Source of the DNA: Phyllobacterium sophorae
GTDB taxonomy: Bacteria; Pseudomonadota; Alphaproteobacteria; Rhizobiales; Rhizobiaceae
Reading direction: 5' to 3'
NCBI RefSeq assembly: GCF_003010965.1
Contig: NZ_PGGM01000015.1
Location: 62,001 to 126,000, forward strand
Length of the DNA: 64,000 nucleotides
Shown here: piece by piece, positions 36,133-43,655 of the stretch
Numbering within the stretch: position 1 is the first letter of the stretch
Layout: every line of letters starts with the position of its first letter
Notes under the pieces: generated by a model
Seen by the model: only the letters and a program-made list of their open reading frames with translations
Database searches by the model: none
What the model was told of the DNA's origin: nothing
Made by a program: the position numbers and the translations under genes

Positions 36133-36147
36133 ATCGAATATTACGAT
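36133..36147. promoter_or_regulatory. LysR-type box in the lysR / ABC transporter divergent promoter, copy 2
   Basis: The dyad ATCGAATATTACGAT has the same ATCG-N7-CGAT form as in copy 1 and stands exactly 100 bases from the ATPase start, as in copy 1. The distance to the LysR start is 52 bases. Confidence 0.7.
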
Positions 36148-36198
36148 GTCAGATAAGCGATTCTGGATGTGTATCCATCCGGTTCATGGGAGACAAAT

Positions 36199-37110
36199 TT
36201 GACCGAGGAAAAAGATCTTTCACTCAATGCGGTGCGGGCATTCGTGCAGGTCGCACGCGACAACAGTGTTACGCGGGCTTCCAAAACTCTCGCCATCACC
36301 CAGAGCTCGGTCAGCCGCCATCTTGCGGTGCTGGAGGAATATTTCGGGGCGACGCTGATCGAGCGGCGGGGCCGCCAAAGCCAATTGACGGACTTCGGGC
36401 GACTGTTCGCCGATGCCGTGGCCGAGCCGCTCGATACGATCCTCTTTACCGCAAAACGGATGCGCCGCAACGGCAGGAAGGACGCCAATCGTCTCGTCGT
36501 TCGGACGTCGCTTTCCACCTTCGCCTATACGGTGCTCATCCCCAACTTGCGCGAATTCTCGAAAGAAATGAGCGGCGTTACGGTCGACGTGATCAGCACC
36601 TTATCCGCCCCCGCTTCGACCGACAGCTTCGACGTACTGTTGACCCGAGACCTGATGCTGACCGAGCCTGCCGACCGCTGGGACGTCCATGACGAACAAC
36701 TCGTCTGCGTCGGTGCCCCGGATTGTGTCGCTGGGCGCGGTCTGCAGGCCTTGCGGAGCACCCCGGTTATTGCCGTTACCTCGCGGCCTGACATTCTGCC
36801 GACCTGGCTGCGAGGAATGGACCTGAAGACATCCGATATCACCACAGGTGCCCGCTACGATCACCATTATCTCGCCCTGCCGGCGGTAACCACCGGGCAG
36901 AGCTTGCTTGTGACACCACATATCGTGGTTGCTGATCTGATCAGGCAGGGCCTCCTGGAAGTGCTTGCCGGGTCACGCGCGCCAAGCGGCATGCAGTACC
37001 GTGCCTATGCGATCGATCGCAGCGACAACCCGGATATCGCCCGCGCCTTCTGCCGTTGGCTCACGAGGCTTTGCCGCAAAATGACAGAGGAAGAAGTCCC
37101 GATCAAATAG
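36199..37110 (+). CDS. LysR-family transcriptional regulator of the phosphonopyruvate locus, copy 2
   Basis: The protein of 303 residues has the winged helix-turn-helix FVQVARDNSVTRASKTLAITQSSVSRHLAVLEEYFG and a substrate-binding domain containing the conserved GARYDHHYLALPAVTTGQSLLVTP stretch shared with copy 1. A TTG start at 36199 is favoured by GGGAGA at 36188-36193 and by alignment with copy 1; a GTG at 36169 is possible. It lies between the divergent transporter operon and the aminotransferase, each with an ATCG-N7-CGAT box. It is roughly 75 percent identical to copy 1. Confidence 0.88.
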   Translation: MTEEKDLSLNAVRAFVQVARDNSVTRASKTLAITQSSVSRHLAVLEEYFGATLIERRGRQSQLTDFGRLFADAVAEPLDTILFTAKRMRRNGRKDANRLVVRTSLSTFAYTVLIPNLREFSKEMSGVTVDVISTLSAPASTDSFDVLLTRDLMLTEPADRWDVHDEQLVCVGAPDCVAGRGLQALRSTPVIAVTSRPDILPTWLRGMDLKTSDITTGARYDHHYLALPAVTTGQSLLVTPHIVVADLIRQGLLEVLAGSRAPSGMQYRAYAIDRSDNPDIARAFCRWLTRLCRKMTEEEVPIK

Positions 37111-37125
37111 GTGGCAGCCGGTTTC

Positions 37126-37140
37126 ATCGGGAAATGCGAT
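37126..37140. promoter_or_regulatory. LysR-type box upstream of aminotransferase copy 2
   Basis: ATCGGGAAATGCGAT matches the ATCG-N7-CGAT pattern of the other three promoters. It ends 93 bases before the TTG start of the aminotransferase. Confidence 0.65.
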
Positions 37141-37232
37141 CATCAGACACGTTTTACGCGATGCTGCAATTGGCAGGTTGCGGCTACCTTGGCTAATTCT
37201 GGGTCAAACCCAGTGTTTCGAGGAGAGTTGCA

Positions 37233-38471
37233 TTGTCACTCATCGCCAAAAGACTACAAGCCGTCCGTCCCTCTCAAACCAAGGCTATGACTGCAGCTGC
37301 CGCCGCCCTGAAGGAAAAGGGCATCAATGTCATCACGCTTAGCCAGGGCGAGCCGGATTTCGACACCCCGGAAGCGGTTCGCAATGCAGGTATCGCCGCC
37401 ATTCGCAATGGCAGGACACGTTACACCCCTGTTGCCGGCGTCAAGCCACTGCGCGAAGCGATTAGGGAAAAACTGCTCCACGACAACAGCCTCGACTACG
37501 ACATCGACGCGATCACCGTCGGCTGCGGCGCCAAGCAGGTCGTCTTCAATGCGCTCTTCGCAAGTCTCGATCCGGGCGACGAGGTCATCATTCCGACGCC
37601 TTGCTGGGTGTCCTATCCCGATATGGTGCGGCTTGCCGGCGGCGAGCCGGTTCTCGTTGCCTGCCACGAACGTTTCGGTTTCAAGCTGAAGCCGCAAGAG
37701 CTGGAGGCGGCGATTACGCCGCGCACAAAGTGGCTGATGCTGAATTCACCCAACAATCCGACCGGTGCGGTCTATTCGAAGGCTGAACTTGCCGCACTGG
37801 CCGGTGTCCTCCGTCGCTATGATCAGGTACACGTGCTTGCCGACGATATCTACGAGAAGCTCGTTTATGGTGTGACGTTTGCCACGATGGCCGAGGCCGC
37901 GCCGGACCTGATCGATCGGACGCTCACCGTCAACGGCGTTTCCAAGTCCAGCGCCATGACCGGATGGCGCCTCGGCTATGGCGCCGGGCCGAAGCATCTG
38001 ATCAAGGCGATGAATACGATCCAGGGGCAGACCTCGTCCCACACCAGCTCGATCTCGCAATATGCGGCGATCGAGGCGATCGGCGGCAACCAGGACTACA
38101 TCGGCGATTTCGTCTCGAGCTTCCGCAAGCGCCGGGACCTGGTGGTCGAGAAAATCAACGAGGCAGAAGGCCTCAAATGCCGCACCCCGGATGGCGCCTT
38201 CTATGTCTTCGTCAATTGCGCCGGCGTGCTCGGCAAGCTCACGCCGCAGGGCAAGGTGATCGAGACCGACATGGATTTCGCCATGTACCTGCTGGAGCAG
38301 TTCGGCGTTGCCGTGGTGCCGGGCAGCGGCTTCATGGCCTCACCCTATATCCGTATTTCCTATGCCGCGTCGATCGAGGACCTGCAGCACGCCTGCGGCC
38401 GTATCCTTGCCGCCTGCGAAGCCCTATCCGAAAGTGAGAAGATCTATGAGCAAAGCAAGAAAACTGCGTGA
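37233..38471 (+). CDS. Class I/II PLP aminotransferase, candidate phosphonoalanine transaminase, copy 2
   Basis: The 412-residue enzyme has the PLP lysine in VNGVSKSSAMTGWRLGY, plus SQGEPDFDTP, NSPNNPTGAVY and VLADDIYEKLVYG. It begins with TTG after GAGGAGAG, the same unusual start as copy 1. Its last 26 bases overlap the start of the hydrolase gene. The pair is inferred to convert phosphonoalanine to phosphonopyruvate and then to pyruvate and phosphate. Divergence from copy 1 (about 30 percent of residues in the N-terminal part) is much larger than for the hydrolase it feeds, so amino donor or substrate preference may differ. Confidence 0.82.
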   Translation: MSLIAKRLQAVRPSQTKAMTAAAAALKEKGINVITLSQGEPDFDTPEAVRNAGIAAIRNGRTRYTPVAGVKPLREAIREKLLHDNSLDYDIDAITVGCGAKQVVFNALFASLDPGDEVIIPTPCWVSYPDMVRLAGGEPVLVACHERFGFKLKPQELEAAITPRTKWLMLNSPNNPTGAVYSKAELAALAGVLRRYDQVHVLADDIYEKLVYGVTFATMAEAAPDLIDRTLTVNGVSKSSAMTGWRLGYGAGPKHLIKAMNTIQGQTSSHTSSISQYAAIEAIGGNQDYIGDFVSSFRKRRDLVVEKINEAEGLKCRTPDGAFYVFVNCAGVLGKLTPQGKVIETDMDFAMYLLEQFGVAVVPGSGFMASPYIRISYAASIEDLQHACGRILAACEALSESEKIYEQSKKTA

Positions 38472-39318
38472 CCGCATGGCCGAACGCGGCCTCGTCCACA
38501 TCATGGCCGCCCACAGCCCACTGTCGGCGATCCTTGCCGAGGAGGCCGGCTTCGACGGTCTCTGGGCGTCCGGCTTCGAGCTTTCGGCGCTTTACGGTCT
38601 TGCCGATATGAGCCTGATCACGATGACCCAGCATCTCGATATGCTGCGGGCGATCGCCGGTCAGTCGTCGCTGCCCATCGTTGCGGATATCGATACCGGT
38701 TATGGCAATGCCTTGAACGTCATCCATGCCATCCGCGAATACGAAAAGGCGGGCACGGCCGCCGTCGTGATCGAGGACAAGACCTTCCCCAAAGTCACCA
38801 GCCTTGCCGCTGATGGGAGGCAAGAGCTACTGCGAATTGAGGAGTTCCAGGGCAAGATCGAAGCTGCGGTCTCCGCTCGCAGCGATCCGGATTTCCTCGT
38901 CATCGCCCGCACGGAAGCTTTGATCGCGGGCCTCGGCGAAGACGAGGCGCTGAAGCGCGGCCTGGCCTATGCCGAGGCCGGCGCGGACATGGTCCTGATC
39001 CACTCCAAGAAGAAGGACCCGGCCGAAATCGAGAGCTTCTCGCGCGCGTGGGACGGGCCTGTCCCGCTGGTCATCGTCCCCAATGCTTATCCGGAACTCG
39101 ACGCTACTCGCGTCCGCTCGCTCGGCAACATCAAGATGACGATCTACGGCAATTATGGTATCCGTGCCGCCACGACAGCAATGCAGGATGCATTCCGGCG
39201 GATCATCGCCGATGGCGGCGTCCAGAACGTCCATAAGGACATCGTGCCCGTCGAAGAAATCTTCCGGCTTCAAAAGATGGACCAGGTCAAGAAACAGGAA
39301 AAGCGGTTTTTAAGATAG
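38446..39318 (+). CDS. pphA: Phosphonopyruvate hydrolase, copy 2
   Basis: The 290-residue enzyme is about 95 percent identical to the copy at 7979-8851 and keeps every expected active-site residue: Asp81 and Asp83 in VADIDTGYGN, Glu110, and Thr118 in EDKTFPKVTSL. The product should be pyruvate plus phosphate. ATG 38446 lies inside the end of the aminotransferase gene, which implies coupled translation. A small gene of unknown function follows ten bases later. PEP mutase activity is less likely because of the threonine in place of asparagine. Confidence 0.86.
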   Translation: MSKARKLRDRMAERGLVHIMAAHSPLSAILAEEAGFDGLWASGFELSALYGLADMSLITMTQHLDMLRAIAGQSSLPIVADIDTGYGNALNVIHAIREYEKAGTAAVVIEDKTFPKVTSLAADGRQELLRIEEFQGKIEAAVSARSDPDFLVIARTEALIAGLGEDEALKRGLAYAEAGADMVLIHSKKKDPAEIESFSRAWDGPVPLVIVPNAYPELDATRVRSLGNIKMTIYGNYGIRAATTAMQDAFRRIIADGGVQNVHKDIVPVEEIFRLQKMDQVKKQEKRFLR

Positions 39319-39328
39319 GTAGCCACTC

Positions 39329-39574
39329 ATGCGGTTTACTCGCGCCAATTCAGACCGACCGGACTTCGGTATCTCCGTTGTCAAAGACGGAGATACCATC
39401 TCGATGCATTTCGACCTCGATCAGATCGCGGCGTTTCGCTCCAAGTTCGGAGATGAAGTCTTCGTTGAGGTCGCGACGCGATATGTAGAAGAGAGAGCCG
39501 ACGCGCTCTCTGCGCATGGCGAGCTTTGGCTTTGGAAGGAAGCGGTTCGAGCTCATGTGATGGCGCCGCTATAA
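39329..39574 (+). CDS. Small hypothetical protein downstream of phosphonopyruvate hydrolase
   Basis: The frame encodes 81 residues (beginning MRFTRANSDRPDFGISVVK) with no signal peptide or membrane segment. AGGTAGCC precedes the ATG. It starts ten bases after the hydrolase stop, so it is probably cotranscribed with it; copy 1 has no equivalent. The sequence alternates short beta-like and helical stretches and is rich in acidic residues. I do not recognise a family. Confidence 0.6.
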   Translation: MRFTRANSDRPDFGISVVKDGDTISMHFDLDQIAAFRSKFGDEVFVEVATRYVEERADALSAHGELWLWKEAVRAHVMAPL

Positions 39575-40376
39575 ATGGCAAGAGCGACCGCGACAGAACC
39601 GGATAGTTCCATAATAAGGCTTATGCAATTAAGTGATTGATTTAATTGGATAAAATTTTGCCAAGGGCGGCGTTTTCCCAACAGGCACACAGGTCAAATG
39701 AACAATTGGGATGTCAGATATTATTGAACGGGCAGAAATAGCATTGCTCGCACCGCCAAACTGGCGGGATGCAGCGAAAGCCAGGTCAAACGTGTTTGGG
39801 CAGAACATCGTTGCAGCGTAAGTAATGAAACCCTAAACGCCCAATCGAGGTGCTAATAAAATGCAACCTAAGCCAGCGAAAGTGAGATAGCCACGTATTG
39901 AATGCCAAAGCATGAATCAGAATTAGAAGCGCGCAGGTGACACGCAGTACTCGTCGCGCGCTGCACGTGAGCCCACATGCGGCGGCAGAACAGGTTCAAC
40001 CAAATTTCAACTCACTGAGAGGGAAGAAAGGGCTCTGCCCTCTCTCCCCCACAAGCAGAAAGCCGGCCTTCCCCATGCTTCGACCTTGCCTGCAGCACCG
40101 TCCTCGTTGCGGACACCAGTCGGCCCTACGGGTGGGTGTGATCCCCCTTCCGGTTCTCAGCTTGTCCCCCGTTCTCCCGGTCCTCGCCTGACGGGCAGGG
40201 GCAGGACGAGGCCTGCCCTGCTTCCACTGGAAGGGAAGAAAGGGGGGCTTGAAAAGGAGCTGAATGCGGTGCGAGAGTAGGATAATCGTCGCGCAGCCGG
40301 CGAAGTCAGTAGCGTATCGCACGGCAAGGTGGCCAGGTGCATGGCTAAGGTCGCGCTAGTCAATTGATCGTCTGGT
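39575..40376. other. Intergenic junction between phosphonate island and plasmid backbone
   Basis: About 800 bases carry no convincing gene. The first 300 are AT-rich. A 30-residue frame near 39743-39850 (IARTAKLAGCSESQVKRVWAEH) looks like a helix-turn-helix fragment, possibly from a recombinase or transposase, but lacks a start. From 40017 the sequence is GC-rich with hairpins: GAGAGGG/CCCTCTC at 40017-40044, and a seven-base stem GGGCAGG/CCTGCCC at 40199-40218. The second may terminate one of the converging units. Confidence 0.5.
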
Positions 40377-40724
40377 TCATGACTGACCATCCTTGGAAGG
40401 GTCCTTGATCTGCAAAAACCACTCATCAAAGGCGGCCTGAGCCGCCTCGCGCTTCTTTCGCGCGATGCGTGCCAGTTGGCGCGACTTGACAGCCTGCAAT
40501 CTCTCGGCCGCCTCCTGTACCGATGTCTCGTTGAGGTAGCGATAGAGATTTGCTGACAGTTTTGGATTGCGTCTTGCTCTACGAACCAAAGCCGTTACGA
40601 CTTCATCACCGTCATGTTGTTCAAAGCAAGCGTCAAACGCACGTTGCGGTTTGCGGCCCTCGGCGATGATACGCGCGGCGTAGTTGACGCGGGCCGCAAA
40701 GCCGTCAGGATCGCGGGGTGGCAT
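40377..40724 (-). CDS. Hypothetical plasmid protein
   Basis: The 115-residue protein is basic and helical (ARIIAEGRKPQRAFDACFEQ, then an AERLQAVKSRQLARIARKKREAAQAAF helix near the C-terminus). It has no membrane segment. Its ATG lies 20 bases inside the end of the upstream 156-residue gene, so the two are coupled. Both follow the large ParB-like gene. I do not recognise the family; a DNA-associated role is only suggested by the charge. Confidence 0.65.
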   Translation of the reverse strand: MPPRDPDGFAARVNYAARIIAEGRKPQRAFDACFEQHDGDEVVTALVRRARRNPKLSANLYRYLNETSVQEAAERLQAVKSRQLARIARKKREAAQAAFDEWFLQIKDPSKDGQS

Positions 40725-41175
40725 GGCGTCCTCCCTCGATCACAGTCAACTTTGCTCTGGTGTCGGCGCGCTGCCGCTGCTCTTCCACCATTCTTACAGC
40801 AGCGTGCACCAAGCCAAGGAAGCGGCGGATTGCAGCTTCATCGGCCTCGGGGAAATCGGCACAGTGGTAGGGAACAAAGTCCGCATCATAGCGGGCTTCG
40901 TCGGTGTGGATGCCGGACGCGCTGATCGTCGACAAATAGTCGGCGATTTCTGTTTCGGAAAACGCGGATCGCGGGGCGCCGCTGTTGTCACAGTATCTGG
41001 CGCTTCGCTCCTGATAATGTTTTCGGTGGGCCATATAGTTGTGGACGCTGATGCGGTGCAAAACGTAGGCCATGCTTTGAACAAGTGCGCGGTCGTTGAA
41101 GCCGGTACCTGATTGAGTAATGACGAGTGCGCCGAGCCGCGCGAGCTCGCCCAGCGAAAAAAGACGAACGGACAT
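40705..41175 (-). CDS. Hypothetical plasmid protein
   Basis: The 156-residue protein begins MSVRLFSLGELARLGALVITQ and contains a tyrosine- and histidine-rich middle (ISVHNYMAHRKHYQERSARYCDN) and a helical C-terminal half. No signal or membrane segment is visible. It lies 73 bases beyond the ParB-like gene and overlaps the next small gene. Function is not recognised; the position suggests a plasmid-maintenance accessory. Confidence 0.65.
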   Translation of the reverse strand: MSVRLFSLGELARLGALVITQSGTGFNDRALVQSMAYVLHRISVHNYMAHRKHYQERSARYCDNSGAPRSAFSETEIADYLSTISASGIHTDEARYDADFVPYHCADFPEADEAAIRRFLGLVHAAVRMVEEQRQRADTRAKLTVIEGGRHATPRS

Positions 41176-41248
41176 GATGATGAACCTTTAGCCAGGTGAA
41201 CGGAGGAGGAGGGAACCGCGCCGAAGGGCGCGGTTCTTGGGCCGCTTG

Positions 41249-43390
41249 TCAGGCGGCTTCCTCGTTGGCGGCGGGGAGAGAAGCCGCCGTCGCAACCTGG
41301 CTTTCGAGCTTCGGTGTGCGCAGCGGCGCGGGAAGCCACCCGGACCCGCTCATGGCCTCTGCTGCCTTGTCGACCAGTTCTTTTTTCGGCAGCTTGGCGA
41401 GCGCTGCGAGCGCAATGTCACGCTTTTGCGGATTCTGGATGCCGGTGATTTCCGGTGCAGCTTCCGCCATGGCATTGACGAGAACGCCTTTCGAAACGCG
41501 CCCGAAAAACGCGGCGTCTGCCGTCCACCATTCGCGCATATCGAGGTTCAGGCGGTCTGCCAGATTGTCCGCCCACTTTTTGCGGCTGCGAGCAAAAGTG
41601 TCGATCTGCGGGGTGTGGGCGTCGATGGTTCCGGCAACACCAACGGCAATGATATCCATGATCTCGTCGGTTGATGCGTCCATGAGGGTGTCCCAAAGGG
41701 CTTGCTCGTCGCAGGGCAAGCCGCCACGCAGACGTTCGACATGCGCCTCGTAAGCCCGACCGGCCAGGCTTTCCGCCTGTTCCCCAAGATGGGACGTGCC
41801 GATGTGCATTTCCGTGATCGGGCAATGCTCGCGCATCGGCGCCGTGCGCATGTGCAAGGCAAACTCATAGGCACCAAACCGCAGGGCCACATCCTGATTG
41901 TCCGCAAGGGTTGCGCGCAGCGCCGCAGTACGCGCCAAGGACAAGCTGCCAAGAAGGGCTTGGCTGAGGTCGGCGGTCAACTCCCGCTGCTGTTCCTTTT
42001 CCGCTTCTTCCGTGGCCGCACGTTCGGCCTTGCGGCGCTCGATTTCGGCGGTTATCTCGCTTTCATCCGGCGCTTCGGCGCTGCCGCTGTCCGCTGCCTC
42101 CTCTTCGCCAGCCGTTTGCCGGTCCGCAATGATGTTGTTGCGGATACGCGCGCGTTCCTGCAATTCGGCCAGTCGTGGTTTGTCTTCCGGCTCAACCAAT
42201 CCGCGCCGTACCTCGACCGAGCCGTCATGCCCGATTGTGCAGACAATCCCCGCAAGCGCTATTTCGTCGGGTTTGTAGCGCCGGATGGTGGCAGCCCGCC
42301 CGATCAGTTGGGCGATGGTGTCACGCTCATCATAGAGTTCCGACAATTTTTCGTCGTTCTCATACACCATGGAATAGGCTTCCTCGGCCTCATCGGAGAG
42401 AAATTCGCCGTCATCATTCGTATAGGGGGCTGCAAGTGCCCTTTCCTGTGCGTCGATCTGCGCGTTAAGTTCATCCTGCTTGCCTTTAAGCTCGAGCGCT
42501 TCCGGCGTTTCGACAGGAACCAGTTCGCCGTGAATGTTGCCGAAACGCTCCATCACCCGATAGTCGTAATCGAGACAGGCAAGGCCCCATTTCCAGCCTT
42601 CCTGCCGCGCAACTGCTTTTGCAGCACGGTCAAGTTTTTCCTCGGCCAGTCGGGTTAAAAGGGCGTTATCCTTGAAGAACACGTCCTCATTGAAAAGGTC
42701 GGTCACAATCTCTCCGCCAGCGCTTTCGTAATCCGCGCGGCCAACGAATTTCGCAATATTGCTGCCGTCAAGGCTCGCGGCGCTGTCCGTCAGTGCCTTG
42801 CGGATGAGATCGGGACGCAGGTTCCAGTCCTGACTTCGCTCGAAATAATCCACCTGCCGCTGATGATCATCGGTGATCGCAAAGGCTTCGGTTTGCATCA
42901 GCGTCAGTTCGCCGCCCTTGTAGGCCGCGATGATCTGCGGGGCGACCTTCGCCAGTTTCAAGCGGCGGTTGATGTGATGCAACGGAACGCCGAAGCGCTC
43001 GGCCAGTTGGTCGCGGCTCGCCTGTTCTTCCTCGATCAGGCGGCGGAAAATCTCGGCCTCCTCGGCGGGATGCATCTGCTTGCGCTCGACATTTTCGGCC
43101 AGCGAGATTTCAGCCGCGTCAATTCCTTGCCTGCGGAACATGACCTTGATGGGGAAATCTTTGGTGATGAGCTTGCGCTTGAGAAGGTCACGAAAGGCGC
43201 GATAGCGTCTGCCGCCAGCGACAACGCCATACCTTTTGCCGTCCGGCTCGACCACAAGCGCGCTGATCTGGCCGTGATTGAGCAGCGATGCGGCGAGGGT
43301 ATCAACGGGGCTTTCATCATCGGCGCGAACGTTATTCTTGCTCATCACCAGTTTGTCGAGGGTGGTGAAAAAATCCTGTTCTTTGGTCAT
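41249..43390 (-). CDS. Large ParB-domain (ParB/RepB/Spo0J-type) plasmid protein
   Basis: The 713-residue protein has an N-terminal ParB-like nuclease domain: MSKNNVRADDESPVDTLAASL, then GRRYRAFRDLL, and SLAENVERKQMHPAEEAEIFRRL, which matches the ENxxRxxxxPxEEA motif. A helix-turn-helix follows in LAERFGVPLHHINRRLKLAKV. After about residue 250 come long charged coiled regions and a C-terminal domain not seen in short partition ParBs. ATG 43390 is preceded by GAGGAGAG; upstream codons in the frame are not supported. No parA adjoins it, so it may act in plasmid transfer or gene control rather than classical partition. Confidence 0.85.
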   Translation of the reverse strand: MTKEQDFFTTLDKLVMSKNNVRADDESPVDTLAASLLNHGQISALVVEPDGKRYGVVAGGRRYRAFRDLLKRKLITKDFPIKVMFRRQGIDAAEISLAENVERKQMHPAEEAEIFRRLIEEEQASRDQLAERFGVPLHHINRRLKLAKVAPQIIAAYKGGELTLMQTEAFAITDDHQRQVDYFERSQDWNLRPDLIRKALTDSAASLDGSNIAKFVGRADYESAGGEIVTDLFNEDVFFKDNALLTRLAEEKLDRAAKAVARQEGWKWGLACLDYDYRVMERFGNIHGELVPVETPEALELKGKQDELNAQIDAQERALAAPYTNDDGEFLSDEAEEAYSMVYENDEKLSELYDERDTIAQLIGRAATIRRYKPDEIALAGIVCTIGHDGSVEVRRGLVEPEDKPRLAELQERARIRNNIIADRQTAGEEEAADSGSAEAPDESEITAEIERRKAERAATEEAEKEQQRELTADLSQALLGSLSLARTAALRATLADNQDVALRFGAYEFALHMRTAPMREHCPITEMHIGTSHLGEQAESLAGRAYEAHVERLRGGLPCDEQALWDTLMDASTDEIMDIIAVGVAGTIDAHTPQIDTFARSRKKWADNLADRLNLDMREWWTADAAFFGRVSKGVLVNAMAEAAPEITGIQNPQKRDIALAALAKLPKKELVDKAAEAMSGSGWLPAPLRTPKLESQVATAASLPAANEEAA

Positions 43391-43655
43391 GAATTGTCTC
43401 TCCTCAATTGGGCGTGGGCAGGCTCCTGGCCTGCTCCCGCCTGTCGAAGGGACGCGGGGGATGGCTAAAAGCGCCCGAGGAGGGGGCGCGGTGCGCAACG
43501 CGGTTGCGCCTTCCGGGGTGCGACCGACTTGCTGCATCGCAAGCCCTGAGCAGGCGCTTTGCGACGGCAAGGGGGAAAGGCCCCCTTGGGTCGCTTTCGC
43601 TCACGATCAAAGAACCATGACGGTCGAACGCTGCGGGAAGGGGGCAATGAGGCGG
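43391..43655. other. GC-rich leader of the ParB-like gene
   Basis: The 265 bases between the 43656 gene and the ParB-like gene show several short inverted repeats (for example GCAGGCTCCTGGCCTGC near 43428) and no supported gene. It presumably holds the promoter of the ParB-like gene. Confidence 0.4.

Noticed and set aside
40017-40220. Repeated GC-rich hairpins taken for a CRISPR array
   Set aside because: The units differ in sequence and length and there are no regular spacers.
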